Shown: positions 9,742 through 22,259, counted from the stretch's first letter. The stretch: DNA of 64,000 nucleotides from Rubrivivax albus (GCF_004016515.1 NZ_SACT01000001.1:744001-808000), one strand, 5' to 3'. The notes: generated by a model not told the origin, from the sequence alone. Translations and numbers: made by a program.

Positions 9742-9763
9742 GCGGGGCCCCTCGGGGCCCCGC
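9742..9763 (-). terminator. GC-rich hairpin after ihfB
   Basis: A perfect 10-bp inverted repeat (GCGGGGCCCC and its complement) with a two-base loop. Read on the minus strand it is followed within five bases by CTTTTCG, a short U tract. It lies 29 bases past the ihfB stop and upstream of lapA, so it probably ends or weakens the rpsA-ihfB transcript. Confidence 0.6.
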
Positions 9764-9791
9764 AGTGTGGGTTGCCGGCAGGTGCCCGGCC

Positions 9792-10103
9792 TCAGTCGCG
9801 TGACGCGTCTGCAGAGGACGCCGGCTGGGCGTCGACCGCTTCGCGCAGCGCCTTGCCCGGCTTGAAGTGCGGCACCAGCTTCTCGGGGATCGTGACCTGC
9901 TCGCCGCTGCGGGGGTTGCGCCCCACGCGCGGCGGCCGGCGGCTGATGGAGAAGCTGCCGAAGCCGCGGATCTCGATGCGGTGCCCGCGCGCAAGCGCGT
10001 CGGACATCGCGTCGAGGATCGTCTTCACCGCGAACTCGGTGTCGCGCTGCGTCAGCTGGCCGAAGCGTTCGGCCAGCTTGTTGACGAGGTCGGAACGCGT
10101 CAT
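9792..10103 (-). CDS. ihfB: Integration host factor subunit beta
   Basis: A 103-residue nucleoid protein of the HU/IHF family, starting [14 protein letters not shown]. The DNA-intercalating arm shows the signature [22 protein letters not shown] with the key proline in RNPRSG. IHF is an alpha/beta dimer that bends DNA at specific sites and helps sigma-54 promoters, phage recombination and replication; the integrase and glnA promoter in this window are plausible users. It lies 18 bases after rpsA on the same strand, the arrangement conserved in proteobacteria. The alanine-rich C-terminal tail is slightly longer than in E. coli (94 residues). Confidence 0.97.
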   Translation of the reverse strand: MTRSDLVNKLAERFGQLTQRDTEFAVKTILDAMSDALARGHRIEIRGFGSFSISRRPPRVGRNPRSGEQVTIPEKLVPHFKPGKALREAVDAQPASSADASRD

Positions 10104-10121
10104 GCCTGCGTCGCCGCGAGC

Positions 10122-11837
10122 TTATTCGCTGCGGTTGTCCAGCTTCGCGCGCAGCAGGGCGCCCAGGCTGGTGGTGCCGGCGTTCTCGCGCTCGTTGGTC
10201 TGCGACAGACGCTGCATGGCTTCCTGCGTGTCGGCGCTGTCCTTGGCCTTGATCGACAGCTGGATGTTGCGCGTCTTGCGGTCGACGTTGACGATCATCA
10301 CCGAGACCTCGTCGCCTTCCTTGAGCACGTTGCGCGCGTCCTCGACACGGTCGCGGCTGATCTCGCTGGCGCGCAGGTAGCCGGACACGTCGTCGTTGAG
10401 CTGCACCTCGGCGCCCCGCGGGTCGACCGCCGTCACCTTGCCGGTGACGATGGCACCGCGGTCATTCAGCGTCACAAAGCTGGTGAACGGGTCGGTGTCG
10501 AGCTGCTTGATGCCCAGGCTGATGCGCTCGCGCTCCACGTCCACGGCCAGCACGATGGCCTCGACGTCCTGGCCCTTCTTGTAGTTGCGCACCGCGCTCT
10601 CGCCCGGCTCGTTCCACGACAGGTCGGACAGGTGCACCAGGCCGTCGATGCCCGAGGCCAGGCCGATGAAGATGCCGAAGTCGGTGATGCTCTTGACCGG
10701 GCCGGCGACGCGGTCGCCGCGCTTGACGTTGGTCGCGAACTCTTCCCACGGGTTGGGCATGCACTGCTTCATGCCCAGGCTGATGCGGCGCTTGTCCTCG
10801 TCGATCTCCAGGACCATGACCTCGACCTCGTCGCCCAGCGTGACGACCTTGCTCGGGGCGACGTTCTTGTTCGTCCAGTCCATCTCGGAGACGTGCACCA
10901 GGCCCTCGATGCCCGGCTCGATCTCGACGAACGCACCGTAGTCGGCGATGTTCGTGACCTTGCCGAACAGGCGGGTGCCGGTGGGGTAGCGGCGCGAGAC
11001 GCCCATCCAGGGGTCGTCGCCCAGCTGCTTCAGGCCCAGGCTGACGCGGCTCTTCTCGGCGTCGAACTTCAGCACCTTGGCCGTCAGTTCCTGGCCGACC
11101 TGCACCACCTCGCTGGGGTGGCGCACGCGACGCCATGCCATGTCGGTGATGTGCAGCAGGCCGTCGATGCCGCCCAGGTCCACGAACGCGCCGTATTCGG
11201 TGATGTTCTTGACCACGCCGTTGACGATGGCACCTTCGTGCAGCGTCTCGAGCAGCTTCTGGCGCTCCTCGCCCATCGAGGCCTCGACCACGGCACGGCG
11301 CGACAGCACGACGTTGTTGCGCTTGCGGTCGAGCTTGATGACCTTGAACTCCATGGTCTTGCCCTCGAAGGGCGTCATGTCCTTCACCGGGCGGGTGTCG
11401 AGCAGGCTGCCGGGCAGGAAGGCGCGGATGCCGTTGACCAGCACCGTGAGGCCGCCCTTGACCTTGCCGGAGACGGTACCGGTGACGAACTCGCCGCTCT
11501 CCAGCGCGTTCTCCAGCGCCATCCACGACGCCAGGCGCTTGGCCTTGTCGCGAGACAGGATGGTGTCGCCGTAGCCGTTCTCGACCGCCTCGACAGCGAC
11601 CGCGACGAAGTCGCCGACCTGCACCTCGAGCTCGCCCTGGTCGTTCTTGAATTCCTCGACCGGGATGTAGGCCTCGCTCTTCAGGCCGGCGTTGACCACC
11701 ACGTGGTTGAAGTCGATGCGGACCACCTCGGCAGAGATGACCTCGCCGACGCGCATGTCGGCCGACTTCAGCGATTCTTCGAACAGGGCGGCAAAGGACT
11801 CGCCGCCACCGGTGGTGGCAGTTTGGGTTTGGGACAT
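10122..11837 (-). CDS. rpsA: 30S ribosomal protein S1
   Basis: A 571-residue protein with six S1 RNA-binding OB folds in tandem. Repeat signatures such as [45 protein letters not shown] and [23 protein letters not shown] are evident. Length is close to that of E. coli S1 (557). S1 helps the 30S subunit bind and unfold mRNA and also works with tmRNA. It sits between aroA-cmk upstream and ihfB downstream on the minus strand, a typical proteobacterial order. The ATG at 11837 encodes [14 protein letters not shown]. Confidence 0.98.
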   Translation of the reverse strand: MSQTQTATTGGGESFAALFEESLKSADMRVGEVISAEVVRIDFNHVVVNAGLKSEAYIPVEEFKNDQGELEVQVGDFVAVAVEAVENGYGDTILSRDKAKRLASWMALENALESGEFVTGTVSGKVKGGLTVLVNGIRAFLPGSLLDTRPVKDMTPFEGKTMEFKVIKLDRKRNNVVLSRRAVVEASMGEERQKLLETLHEGAIVNGVVKNITEYGAFVDLGGIDGLLHITDMAWRRVRHPSEVVQVGQELTAKVLKFDAEKSRVSLGLKQLGDDPWMGVSRRYPTGTRLFGKVTNIADYGAFVEIEPGIEGLVHVSEMDWTNKNVAPSKVVTLGDEVEVMVLEIDEDKRRISLGMKQCMPNPWEEFATNVKRGDRVAGPVKSITDFGIFIGLASGIDGLVHLSDLSWNEPGESAVRNYKKGQDVEAIVLAVDVERERISLGIKQLDTDPFTSFVTLNDRGAIVTGKVTAVDPRGAEVQLNDDVSGYLRASEISRDRVEDARNVLKEGDEVSVMIVNVDRKTRNIQLSIKAKDSADTQEAMQRLSQTNERENAGTTSLGALLRAKLDNRSE

Positions 11838-11992
11838 GTGGTTTCCTGGGCCCGGCGGGGGGAAGATTCAGAGGCCGGGCGATGAATGCAACATCCGTTG
11901 CGGGGTTAGGTCAACACTCCACACCGGGCAGGGCGCCCGGTGCGACGAAAGCTTCGAGGCTCACGCCCCGAAGGATCTGCCACCCGGGGGCT
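11838..11992 (-). promoter_or_regulatory. rpsA leader region with two hairpins
   Basis: This 155-base gap between the aroA-cmk stop and the rpsA start holds a hairpin with 8-bp arms at 11922-11942 (CACCGGGC with its complement). A second hairpin, GGGGGC-TTCA-GCCCCC, overlaps the aroA-cmk stop near 11985-12000. Neither has a U tract on the minus strand. It probably contains the rpsA promoter and leader; I cannot place -35 and -10 boxes with confidence. Confidence 0.4.
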
Positions 11993-14017
11993 TCAGCCCC
12001 CGAACGGCCTACGCTCAGACCACCATCCCAGCACCCGTTTGACCGATTCGTCGATCGTGAGCACGGAGTTGTCGAGCTGCAGCGCATCCTCGGCCGGCTT
12101 CAGGGGCGCCACGGTGCGGGAACTGTCCCGCAGGTCGCGCGCCTCCAAGTCGGCACGAAGGGCCTGGATGTTAGATGAAATTCCCTTTGAAATCAACTGC
12201 TTGTGGCGGCGTTCCGCACGCTGCGCGGCACTGGCGGTGAGGTAGACCTTCAGTTCGGCGTCCGGGAACACCACGGTGCCCATGTCGCGGCCGTCGGCCA
12301 CCAGGCCCGGCGCGCGGCGGAACGCCAGCTGCAGGCCGTGCAACGCCTCGCGCACGGCCGGCAGCGCAGACACCCGCGAGGCCATCATGCCCGCCTGTTC
12401 GCTGCGCAAGGCGTCGGTGACGTCTTGGCCCCGCAGCCAGCAGCGCCCGCCGTCGAACCTCAGGTCCAGCAGGCCGGCCACGCGGGCCACGGCCGTTTCG
12501 TCGGCCGGGTCCACGCCGTCGTCCATCACTGCCAGCCCGGTGGCGCGGTAGAGCGCACCGGAATCCAGCAGGTGGTAGCCCAGGGCCTGCGCCACCTCGG
12601 CCGCCAGCGTGCCCTTGCCGGACGCCGTGGGCCCGTCCACCGTGATCACCGGCACGTCCTCGGGCCGCGCCCGCGCGACGCCGAACAGGGCGTCGAAGTA
12701 GCCGGGAAAGGTCTTGGCCACGCAGTGCGGCTCGAGGATGCGCACCGGCACGCGGGCCGGGTTGAACGCCGCCAGCGACAGGCACATGGCCATGCGGTGG
12801 TCGTCGTAGGTGCGCACCGCCGCCGCCCGCCAGGCGTCCCGGGCCGGCGGGGTGACGGCGATGAAGTCGGCGCCTTCCTCGACCACGGCGCCCACGCGCC
12901 GCAGTTCCGCGGCCATCGCAGCGATGCGGTCGGTTTCCTTGACGCGCCAGCTGGCGATGTTGGTCAGCCGCGTGGTGCCGTCCGCGTACAGTGCCATCGC
13001 GGCCAGGGTCATCGCCGCGTCGGGGATGTGGTTGCAGTCCAGCGTGATGGCCTTGAGGGGCCACAGGCCGCGGTGCACGCTCAGCCAGCCCGGCCCGCCG
13101 CGCACCTGCGCGCCCATGGCCTGCGCCGCCTCGACGAAGCGGATGTCGCCCTGGATGCTGTCCAGCCCTACGCCCTCGATGCGCACCGGCGCACCGCCGT
13201 CGGCGGCGATGGCTCCGAGCGCGACGAAGTACGACGCCGACGAGGCATCGCCTTCCACGTGGATGTGACCCGGGGTGAGGTAGCGGCTGCCGGCCGGGAT
13301 CGTGAAGCGCGACCAGCCCTGGCGTTCGACCTCGATGCCGAAGCGCGCCAGCAGGTTCAGCGTGATCTCCACGTAGGGGCGCGAGATGAGTTCGCCGTCG
13401 ACGGTGATCACCACGTCGCGCGTCCCGGCCACCAGCGGCAGGGCCAGCAGCAGCGCGGTCAGGAACTGGCTGGACACGTCGCCGCGCACACGGATCGGTT
13501 CGTCCACCGCCAGCGTGCCGCCGGCGGTGCCGTGCAGGCGCAGTGGCGGGTAGCCCGGTGTGCCCAGGTCCTCGACCTGACAGCCCAGCGGCCGCAGCGC
13601 GTCGACCAGGTCACCGATCGGGCGCTCGTGCATGCGCGGTACGCCGGCGAGCGTGAAGCTGCCGCCCTGCGTCGCGGCCAGCACGGCCAGCGCCGCGGTG
13701 AGCGGGCGCATCGCGGTGCCGGCGTTGCCGAGGAACAGGTCGGCCTCATGCACGTGCAGACGGCCGCCCAGACCGGTGACGTGCAGCACGCCGCCATCGT
13801 CACGCAACGTGCAGCCCAGGGCTCGAAGCGCGTCCAGCATCACCCGCGTGTCGTCCGAATCGAGCAGATCGTGCACGGCCGTCGTGCCGGCGGCGAGGCC
13901 GGCCAGCAGCAGCACGCGATTGGAGATGCTCTTGGACCCCGGCAGGCGCACGGTGCCGGAGGCGCCGGTCAGCGGGGGCAGATCGAGAAAGGGGCGGTGG
14001 GTCGGGAGCGCGGTCAT
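11993..14017 (-). CDS. aroA-cmk: Fused EPSP synthase / cytidylate kinase
   Basis: A 674-residue two-enzyme fusion. Residues 1-440 are EPSP synthase (shikimate pathway, joining PEP to shikimate-3-phosphate), with [10 protein letters not shown] near the start, [10 protein letters not shown] and [10 protein letters not shown]. Residues 455-674 are cytidylate kinase (CMP/dCMP phosphorylation), with P-loop [19 protein letters not shown] and [10 protein letters not shown]. Elsewhere these are adjacent separate genes (about 427 and 227 residues), so each half is full length and no stop or frameshift separates them. The ATG at 14017 ([10 protein letters not shown]) is chosen; a longer frame reaches 14101. 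It follows tyrA by 55 bases. The same fusion is known from other Burkholderiales. Confidence 0.95.
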   Translation of the reverse strand: MTALPTHRPFLDLPPLTGASGTVRLPGSKSISNRVLLLAGLAAGTTAVHDLLDSDDTRVMLDALRALGCTLRDDGGVLHVTGLGGRLHVHEADLFLGNAGTAMRPLTAALAVLAATQGGSFTLAGVPRMHERPIGDLVDALRPLGCQVEDLGTPGYPPLRLHGTAGGTLAVDEPIRVRGDVSSQFLTALLLALPLVAGTRDVVITVDGELISRPYVEITLNLLARFGIEVERQGWSRFTIPAGSRYLTPGHIHVEGDASSASYFVALGAIAADGGAPVRIEGVGLDSIQGDIRFVEAAQAMGAQVRGGPGWLSVHRGLWPLKAITLDCNHIPDAAMTLAAMALYADGTTRLTNIASWRVKETDRIAAMAAELRRVGAVVEEGADFIAVTPPARDAWRAAAVRTYDDHRMAMCLSLAAFNPARVPVRILEPHCVAKTFPGYFDALFGVARARPEDVPVITVDGPTASGKGTLAAEVAQALGYHLLDSGALYRATGLAVMDDGVDPADETAVARVAGLLDLRFDGGRCWLRGQDVTDALRSEQAGMMASRVSALPAVREALHGLQLAFRRAPGLVADGRDMGTVVFPDAELKVYLTASAAQRAERRHKQLISKGISSNIQALRADLEARDLRDSSRTVAPLKPAEDALQLDNSVLTIDESVKRVLGWWSERRPFGG

Positions 14018-14072
14018 GGGAAGGTCTCGGGCGGCGTCGCGCGCAGCGTCGACGGCGGTGTCGCGGAGGGCA

Positions 14073-14957
14073 TCACTGCCGGGTGGTACCGCGCCCGCCA
14101 CCCATCTGCCAGCCGGCCCGGCCCTCCGACGCGGTGCGGATCAGGTCCTCCAGCGCGTCGGCGTTGCCCGACTTCATGACGTGTTCCAGCGCATCGAGCG
14201 TGGTGCGGAAGCGGGCCGACTGCTTGAGCACCTCTTCGCGGTTGGCGATCAGGATGTCGCGCCAGATCGCCGGGTCGCCGGCGGCGATGCGGGTGAAGTC
14301 GCGGAAGCCCGGGCCGGCCAGCGACAGGAAGTCGCGGCCCGAGGGGTGGCGCATCACCGCGCTGAAATAGGCGAAGGCCAGCAGGTGCGGCAGGTGGCTG
14401 ACGGCGGCGAAGGCCGCATCGTGGTTCTCCGGCGACATCTTCAGCACCTGCGCGCCGACCGCCGACCAGACGTCGGTGGCCTTCTGCACCAGCACCGGGT
14501 TGGTCTGCTGAACCGGCGTCAGGATGACCTGGCGGCCGTTGTAGAGGCTGGCGTCGGCATGCTGGATGCCGGCCACTTCCTTGCCGGCAATCGGGTGCGC
14601 CGGCACGAAGCTGGGCACCCGTTCGCGCAGCACTCGGCGGGCGGCGTCGACGACGTCGCGCTTGGTGCTGCCCACGTCCATGAACAGCACGCCAGGCTCC
14701 ACGAGGTGGCGGATGGCCTTGAAGGTGCCCTCGGTGGCCGCCACCGGCACGGCGATCAGCACGATGTCCGACCCGGCCACGGCCAGCAGCGCCGATTCGG
14801 CGGCGACGTCGATGATGCCCAGCTTCTTCGCCCGCTCGGTGGTGGACGGCGACTTGCTGTAGCCGACCACGCGCCGGACCAGGCCGCCGCGCTTGAGCGC
14901 CAGCGCGAACGACCCACCCATCAGGCCGCATCCGATGACGCCGAGCTGGTTGAACAT
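14073..14957 (-). CDS. tyrA: Prephenate dehydrogenase family protein
   Basis: A 294-residue NAD(P)-dependent dehydrogenase of tyrosine synthesis, oxidising prephenate or arogenate. A Rossmann fold opens with [13 protein letters not shown], followed by a helical C-terminal dimer domain; the motif PAHPIAGKE carries the catalytic histidine region. There is no chorismate mutase fusion, consistent with the mutase being on pheA here. It lies 17 bases after pheA and 55 before aroA-cmk on the minus strand, so the three are very likely co-transcribed. Confidence 0.95.
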   Translation of the reverse strand: MFNQLGVIGCGLMGGSFALALKRGGLVRRVVGYSKSPSTTERAKKLGIIDVAAESALLAVAGSDIVLIAVPVAATEGTFKAIRHLVEPGVLFMDVGSTKRDVVDAARRVLRERVPSFVPAHPIAGKEVAGIQHADASLYNGRQVILTPVQQTNPVLVQKATDVWSAVGAQVLKMSPENHDAAFAAVSHLPHLLAFAYFSAVMRHPSGRDFLSLAGPGFRDFTRIAAGDPAIWRDILIANREEVLKQSARFRTTLDALEHVMKSGNADALEDLIRTASEGRAGWQMGGGRGTTRQ

Positions 14958-14974
14958 CGCGGTCTGCTTCTGTG

Positions 14975-16072
14975 TCAGTGGACGTCCACCGGGTAGGCGC
15001 CCAGCACCTTGAAGAAGGCACAGGCCTCGCGCAGCGCGGTCAGGGCCGCGGCCACGTTCGGCTGGTCAGGGTGGCCGTCGAGGTCGATGTAGAAGTAGTA
15101 CTCCCACTGGCCGCTGCGGGCGGGGCGGGACTCGAACCGCGTCATCGACACGCCGTGGGTCTTCAGCGGCACCAGCAGGTCGTGCACGGCGCCAGGCTGG
15201 TTGGGCACCGAAACCACCAGGCTGGTGCAGTCGTGGCCCGAGGCTGCCGGCGCCGGATGACGCCGCGGGTCGGTCACGATGGCAAAGCGCGTGCGGTTGT
15301 GCGGGTCGTCCTGGATCGCCGGGGCGACCACATGCAGGCCGTACTCGCTGCCGGCACGCGCGCTGGCGATGGCCGCGATCGACGGATCCTCGGCCGCCAG
15401 CCGCGCGCCTTCGGCATTGCTGGCCGCCGGACGGCGCTCGACGCCGGGCAGGTGCGTGCCCAGCCACTCATGGCACTGCGCCAGCGCCTGCGGGTGGGCC
15501 AGCACGGTGCGAATGCCGGCCAGGCTGTTGTCCTTGCGCAGCAGGTTGTGGCGCACGAAGAGACTGGTTTCGCCGATGATGGACAGCGGCGTGTGCAGGA
15601 AGAGGTCCAGCGTGCGCGCCACGCCGCCTTCGGTGCTGTTCTCCACCGCCACGACCCCGAAGTCGGCGGCGCCGGCGGCCGTGGTGTTGAACACCTCGTC
15701 GAAGCTGGCGCAGGGCACGCGCACGATGCTGCTGCCGAAGAAGCCCAGCGCGGCCTCCTCGCTGAAGGTGCCGGCCGGCCCCAGGTAGGCCACGCGGGTG
15801 GGCGTCTCCAGCGCGCGGCACGCCGACATGATCTCGCGCCAGATCGGCGCGATGTTGTCGGCCTTCAGCGGGCCGGCGTTGCGGCGCTTGAGGTTGTCGA
15901 TGACCTGGGCCTCGCGCTCGGGCCGGAAGACCACCGAGCCCTCGCGCTTCTTCAGCTCGCCCACCTCCTGCGCCAGCGCGGCACGGCGGTTCAGCAGCGC
16001 CAGCAGTTCGGCGTCGGTGGCGTCGATGCGCTCGCGCAGCGTGGCCAGCGAAGGCGCGTTGGCGTTGGTCAT
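14975..16072 (-). CDS. pheA: Chorismate mutase / prephenate dehydratase (P-protein)
   Basis: A 365-residue bifunctional enzyme of phenylalanine synthesis. Residues 5-90 are an AroQ-type chorismate mutase (LRERIDATDAELLALLNRRAALAQEVGELK). Residues 95-270 are prephenate dehydratase (YLGPAGTFSEEAAL, and the NNKTRFA-like region as HNRTRFAIV). Residues 280-360 are an ACT regulatory domain with the ESRPAR motif that binds phenylalanine for feedback control. The ATG at 16072 starts MTNANAPSLATL. In relatives serC usually sits between gyrA and pheA; here only a DUF2059 gene intervenes. Confidence 0.97.
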   Translation of the reverse strand: MTNANAPSLATLRERIDATDAELLALLNRRAALAQEVGELKKREGSVVFRPEREAQVIDNLKRRNAGPLKADNIAPIWREIMSACRALETPTRVAYLGPAGTFSEEAALGFFGSSIVRVPCASFDEVFNTTAAGAADFGVVAVENSTEGGVARTLDLFLHTPLSIIGETSLFVRHNLLRKDNSLAGIRTVLAHPQALAQCHEWLGTHLPGVERRPAASNAEGARLAAEDPSIAAIASARAGSEYGLHVVAPAIQDDPHNRTRFAIVTDPRRHPAPAASGHDCTSLVVSVPNQPGAVHDLLVPLKTHGVSMTRFESRPARSGQWEYYFYIDLDGHPDQPNVAAALTALREACAFFKVLGAYPVDVH

Positions 16073-16094
16073 CGGCAGGCAGTCCGTCCGTCGG

Positions 16095-16667
16095 TCACTT
16101 GCCCGTGGCGGCGCCGGACGCGCCGGCCGGCGGCGTCAGACCCAGGCGCTTGGCCATGGTCTGGTCCAGCGCCTTCAGGCGGGTTTCCATCTGCGGCTTG
16201 ACCTCGGCCACCAGTTTCTCGCCCAGGGCCTTTTGCATGTCCGGGGCCAGGGTCTGGAACTTGCGCCAGGCCTCGGACCGGAACACGGCCAGCACCTCCT
16301 GCAGTTCCGCCTCGGTCATCTTCTCGGCCAGCACCGGGCCGATGGTCGCGGGGGCCAGCGCACGGGCGCGGTCACGCACCACCGGATAGGCGTCCTCGGC
16401 GTACTTGCGCACGTCGGCCTGCAGCGCCTGGCCCATGGCCTGCTGCTGGTCGGCCGCCACGTTGCGGCGCACCAGCGCGGCGGCGCGCTGCAGCAGCTGC
16501 ACGGCCGGCTGCTCCACCAGCTGGCGGGCGACCTGGTCGATGCCGGCCTGCTGCGCCTGCAGGATCTGGTCGACCAGTTGCTGCTTCTGCGGCGACACGG
16601 CGGTCTGCGCTTGCGCCACGGCGGTGAAGGCCAGCAGGGTCGCCAGCAGCAGGGCACTCTTCGTCAT
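16095..16667 (-). CDS. DUF2059 domain secreted protein
   Basis: A 190-residue protein with a signal peptide (residues 1-20, ending AVAQA) and a helical DUF2059 domain with AEKMTEAELQEVLAVFRSEAWRKF. Proteins of this family are periplasmic and of unknown role. The ATG at 16667 lies one base past the gyrA stop, so it is probably read from the gyrA transcript. It precedes pheA by 22 bases. The open frame extends 15 residues further upstream into gyrA but the signal peptide supports the shorter form. Confidence 0.88.
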   Translation of the reverse strand: MTKSALLLATLLAFTAVAQAQTAVSPQKQQLVDQILQAQQAGIDQVARQLVEQPAVQLLQRAAALVRRNVAADQQQAMGQALQADVRKYAEDAYPVVRDRARALAPATIGPVLAEKMTEAELQEVLAVFRSEAWRKFQTLAPDMQKALGEKLVAEVKPQMETRLKALDQTMAKRLGLTPPAGASGAATGK

Positions 16668-16668
16668 C

Positions 16669-19275
<2,607 letters not shown>

Positions 19276-19545
19276 GCAACAGGCGGGCAGGGGGCGCGCA
19301 ATGCCAGGCCCCTTGGGGGCTGACGACGAATCCGAGGATTCTAAGGGTGCCGACCTGTCGCACCTGCGCAACAGGCAGCGCCGGGAAGCGCGCCACTGGC
19401 GCCAAAATGCGGGCCGTTACACGCCCTATGGCACAATGAATCGTCGCTGGCAAGCAGGCGCATATGCGTGTGTTTGCCTACCCGATTCGGATCCCGGTTC
19501 CGGACATTTCGCAGGCGTCTGCGGCTTTCCTCGAGAGGAGAATCA
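19276..19545. promoter_or_regulatory. Divergent promoter region of gyrA and the OmpA-family gene
   Basis: This 270-base gap separates two divergent genes and must hold both promoters. The stretch near 19430-19440 (GGCACAATGAAT) is the most AT-rich on the plus side and may include the -10 box for the OmpA gene. An AGAGGAGAATCA ribosome site directly precedes its ATG at 19546. I see no gene or clear repeat inside. Confidence 0.4.
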
Positions 19546-20250
19546 ATGAAGAAACTGAACAAGGTGGCGGTGCTGTTTGCATCGGCCGCGCTTGCCGCCC
19601 CGATCGCGTCGATGGCCGCAGCCCATGGTGGCATGGGCAAGTCGGTGGACAACTGGCGTGCGACCGATGGCACCGTTTGGAAGAACGGCACCAACGAACT
19701 TTGCTGGCGCGACGGCTTCTGGACGCCCGCCACCGCCCAGGCCGATTGCGACGGCGCGATCAAGCCTGTGGCTCCGCCGCCGCCGGCCCCGCCGGTCGCC
19801 GTGCCGCCGGCTGCGCCGCGCGTCGCCCCGGCTGCTCCGGCTCCGGCTCCGACCCCGGCCCCCGCGCCGAAGCCGGCTCCGAAGCCCACCAGCGAGAAGG
19901 TGACCTTCGCCGCTGACGCGTTCTTCGATTTCGACAAGGCCGTGCTGAAGCCCCAGGCCAAGGCCAAGCTGGATGACCTGGTCTCCAAGACCCAGGGCGT
20001 GGCGCTGGAAGTCGTGATCGCCGTCGGCCACACCGACGCGACCGGCAACTCGGCCTACAACCAGGCCCTGTCCACCCGCCGCGCCAACGCGGTCAAGGAC
20101 TACCTGGTCGGCAAGGGCATCGAGAAGAACCGCGTCTACACCGAAGGCAAGGGCGAGAACCAGCCTGTGGCCGACAACAAGACCAAGGAAGGCCGCGCGA
20201 AGAACCGTCGCGTGGAAGTCGAGGTCGTCGGCACCCGCCCGGTGAAGTGA
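19546..20250 (+). CDS. OmpA-family peptidoglycan-binding protein
   Basis: A 234-residue outer envelope protein. Residues 1-25 form a signal peptide ([19 protein letters not shown]). A short globular segment with the [26 protein letters not shown] motif follows, then a long Pro/Ala/Lys linker at about 75-120, and a C-terminal OmpA domain (125-230) with the peptidoglycan-binding pattern [20 protein letters not shown] and NRRVEVEV. It has no transmembrane barrel, unlike classical OmpA, so anchoring must come another way. A strong GAGAGGAG ribosome site precedes the ATG. A rho-independent terminator follows its stop. Confidence 0.9.
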   Translation: MKKLNKVAVLFASAALAAPIASMAAAHGGMGKSVDNWRATDGTVWKNGTNELCWRDGFWTPATAQADCDGAIKPVAPPPPAPPVAVPPAAPRVAPAAPAPAPTPAPAPKPAPKPTSEKVTFAADAFFDFDKAVLKPQAKAKLDDLVSKTQGVALEVVIAVGHTDATGNSAYNQALSTRRANAVKDYLVGKGIEKNRVYTEGKGENQPVADNKTKEGRAKNRRVEVEVVGTRPVK

Positions 20251-20282
20251 TCCACGCGGGCCACCGGCCCGTCTGGTTCGGC

Positions 20283-20309
20283 AAAACCCCGCCTCGGCGG
20301 GGTTTTTCT
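20283..20309 (+). terminator. Rho-independent terminator after the OmpA-family gene
   Basis: An 8-bp GC stem, ACCCCGCC with GGCGGGGT, closes on a two-base loop, flanked by AAA upstream and TTTTTC downstream. It sits 33 bases past the stop codon and 24 bases before ubiG, so it ends the highly expressed OmpA transcript. Confidence 0.9.
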
Positions 20310-20332
20310 TTGGTCTTCGCTACGATCGCCGC

Positions 20333-21040
20333 ATGAGCACTGCCAACGTCGACGCCCAGGAACTGGCCAAGTTCAGCGAACTGGCCCACCGCTGGTGGGA
20401 CCCGGAGAGCGAGTTCCGCCCGCTGCACCAGATCAACCCGCTGCGCCTGGACTGGATCGACGGCCTGTCGACGCTGGCGGGCAAGCAGGTGCTGGACGTC
20501 GGCTGCGGCGGTGGCATCCTGGCCGAGTCCATGGCCGCGCGTGCGCAGCGCGTCACCGGCATCGACCTGGCGGCGCGGCCGCTGGGCGTGGCCCGGCTGC
20601 ATGCGCTGGAGGCTGGCGTCGGCAACGTCGACTACCGGGAGATCGCCGCCGAGGCGCTGGCGGCAGAGGCCCCGGCCACGTTCGACGTCGTCACCTGCAT
20701 GGAGATGCTCGAGCACGTGCCCGACCCGGCGTCCACCGTTCGCGCCTGTGCCGCACTGGTCAAGCCGGGCGGCTGGGTCTTCTTCTCGACCCTCAACCGC
20801 AACCCCAAGTCCTTCCTCTTCGCGATCGTCGGCGCCGAGTACGTCCTACGCCTGCTGCCCAGGGGCACTCACGAGTACGCCCGTTTCATCCGGCCGAGCG
20901 AGCTGTCGCGCTTCGCGCGCGACGCCGGGCTGGAACTGCAGGCGATGAAGGGGATGGAATACAACCCGCTGACGCGCCGCTACTGGCTGTCCGCCGACAC
21001 CAGCGTGAACTACCTCGTGGCCTGCCGCCGCGCAGTGTGA
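20333..21040 (+). CDS. ubiG: Ubiquinone biosynthesis O-methyltransferase
   Basis: A 235-residue SAM-dependent methyltransferase that adds both O-methyl groups in ubiquinone synthesis. The SAM site shows [13 protein letters not shown] (residues 48-60) and [12 protein letters not shown], and the [12 protein letters not shown] post-motif is typical of UbiG. Length matches the family (240 in E. coli). Its TGA overlaps the ATG of gph by one base, so the two are translationally coupled. The gene starts only 24 bases after a terminator, leaving little room for a promoter. Confidence 0.96.
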   Translation: MSTANVDAQELAKFSELAHRWWDPESEFRPLHQINPLRLDWIDGLSTLAGKQVLDVGCGGGILAESMAARAQRVTGIDLAARPLGVARLHALEAGVGNVDYREIAAEALAAEAPATFDVVTCMEMLEHVPDPASTVRACAALVKPGGWVFFSTLNRNPKSFLFAIVGAEYVLRLLPRGTHEYARFIRPSELSRFARDAGLELQAMKGMEYNPLTRRYWLSADTSVNYLVACRRAV

Positions 21041-21729
21041 TGACCGTCCGTTCGCCCGTCGCAGGCACCATCCAGGCTGCTGTTCGCGCCGTCCTGTTCG
21101 ACCTCGATGGCACGCTGGTGGACAGTGCGCCGGACCTGGCCGGGGCCGCCAACGACCTGCGCGCGCGGCACGGCCTGCCAGCCCTGCCGTATGAAACCCT
21201 GCGGCCGATGGTTGGCGCCGGTGCGCGGGGCATGGTCGGCGTGGCTTTCGGACGTGCGCCGGGCGACGACGGTTTCGATGTCCTGCGCGAAGCGTTCCTG
21301 GCGCGCTACGCAGAGCGCATGCTGCAGGAAACCGCGCTGTTCTCGGCCGTGGGCCGCGTGCTGGACGCGCTGGACACGGCCGGCCTGGCTTGGGGCATCG
21401 TCACCAACAAGCATGGCCGGTTTGCCGAACCGATCGTGCAGGCGCTGGGTCTGCGGGCGCGGACCCTCGTCTGCGGCGACACCACCCCGCACGCCAAGCC
21501 GCACCCGGCACCGCTGCTCGAAGCGGCACGGCGCCTCTCGTTGGCGCCGTCGGCCTGCATCTACGTGGGCGACGATCTGCGCGACATGCAGGCCGGCCGC
21601 GCCGCCGGCATGCCCGTGCTGGCCGCAGCCTGGGGCTACCTGGGCAATGGCGAGGCGGTGCACTACTGGGGCGCCGATGCGGTGCTCCAAGGGCCCGACG
21701 ATCTCTTGAACTGGCTGCAACTGCCCTAA
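21040..21729 (+). CDS. gph: Phosphoglycolate phosphatase (HAD family)
   Basis: A 229-residue HAD-superfamily phosphatase. Motif I is FDLDGTLVDSAPDL (residues 19-32), motif II is the VTNKHG region, motif III is the lysine of AKPHP and motif IV is YVGDDLRDMQAG. It probably hydrolyses 2-phosphoglycolate formed during DNA repair. The start at 21040 overlaps the ubiG stop, and the longer frame reaching back to 20395 lies inside ubiG and is not real upstream. The stop is only 14 bases before the tmRNA gene. Confidence 0.93.
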   Translation: MTVRSPVAGTIQAAVRAVLFDLDGTLVDSAPDLAGAANDLRARHGLPALPYETLRPMVGAGARGMVGVAFGRAPGDDGFDVLREAFLARYAERMLQETALFSAVGRVLDALDTAGLAWGIVTNKHGRFAEPIVQALGLRARTLVCGDTTPHAKPHPAPLLEAARRLSLAPSACIYVGDDLRDMQAGRAAGMPVLAAAWGYLGNGEAVHYWGADAVLQGPDDLLNWLQLP

Positions 21730-21732
21730 ACT
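21706..21732 (+). promoter_or_regulatory. Possible tmRNA promoter inside the end of gph
   Basis: TTGAAC at 21706 and TAAACT at 21727 resemble -35 and -10 boxes with a short 15-base spacer, placing the start near the tmRNA 5' end. The tight gph-ssrA spacing requires the promoter to overlap gph or the RNA to be processed from a longer transcript. The match is weak. Confidence 0.3.
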
Positions 21733-21743
21733 ACGAGTTCTCT

Positions 21744-22117
21744 GGGACCGACCTGGCTTCGACGTGGGTGCGGAGTCGGAACAGGGCATGCCGAGCACCA
21801 GTTCGCTCGTAAATCCACTGGAACAAAGTAACTGCGAACGACGAACGTTTCGCCCTCGCCGCTTAACACCGGTGAGCCTCTCAACGGCAGGCCGATGGGC
21901 CGGGCCGAAGATCGCAAGATCCTAGGCTGAGAGGTCATTCACATCGGCTGGTCGATGCCCGTGCACCTTGGGCATCGACGAGACCCAAGGGTGCTGGCCC
22001 GGCCGGTAGCGTGCCGCTGCGCGACCGGACGGGTGAGAACCAAATCAGACGGCTAAGCATGTAGAACTGTCCGGCGATGGCTTGCGGACGGGGGTTCGAT
22101 TCCCCCCGGTTCCACCA
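21744..22117 (+). ncRNA. ssrA: tmRNA (ribosome rescue RNA)
   Basis: A one-piece tmRNA of about 374 nucleotides. The 5' end GGGACCG pairs with CGGTTCC before the terminal ACCA, allowing one G-U pair, and the T arm GTTCGATT lies at 22094. The tag frame starts at the GCG resume codon at 21834 and encodes ANDERFALAA before TAA at 21864, the usual betaproteobacterial tag for ClpXP. tmRNA with SmpB frees stalled ribosomes. Its 3' end is the attachment site of the 14.6-kb element that follows, and a 26-base copy of the end recurs at 36637. Confidence 0.97.
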
Positions 22118-22119
22118 CT
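22094..22119. repeat. attL core: left direct repeat of the element
   Basis: This 26-base sequence, from the T loop of the tmRNA through its CCA end and two more bases, is repeated exactly at 36637-36662. The bases just outside differ at both copies (G versus T before, A versus T after). A tmRNA 3' end is a classic target of tyrosine integrases, and an integrase gene starts 140 bases away. Confidence 0.95.
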
Positions 22120-22130
22120 AACCTCTCTGA

Positions 22131-22155
22131 AGGGCCCCTCACGGGGCCCTTTTTC
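22131..22155 (+). terminator. Terminator just inside attL
   Basis: An AGGGCCCC/GGGGCCCT stem with a four-base TCAC loop is followed by TTTTTC. It begins 13 bases past the tmRNA CCA end and lies within the element, so the element supplies the terminator for the tmRNA after integration has displaced the native flank. Confidence 0.9.
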
Positions 22156-22192
22156 ATTGGTATTTCAGCTCCTTAGACTTCCGTGCGTATCC

Positions 22193-22232
22193 GTGGTTAG
22201 CCGTCCATTTGTGTGGTAACGTACGTGGTAAT
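22193..22232 (+). promoter_or_regulatory. Candidate integrase arm-type sites, left end
   Basis: GTGGTTA at 22193, GTGGTAAC at 22213 and GTGGTAAT at 22225 are repeated in one orientation, the last two 12 bases apart. A matching pair with the same 12-base spacing lies near attR (36562 and 36574). This is what accessory binding sites of a tyrosine integrase look like. The int promoter must also be here. Confidence 0.5.
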
Positions 22233-22259
22233 CGCAGTTTGCGAACCACGGAGGTGATC

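Noticed and set aside
9867..11885. 672-residue open frame opposite rpsA
   Set aside because: It is an antisense shadow caused by high GC and codon bias; rpsA on the other strand is unmistakable and the product is low-complexity.
12203..14179. 658-residue open frame opposite aroA-cmk
   Set aside because: Antisense artefact with no domains and no ribosome site.
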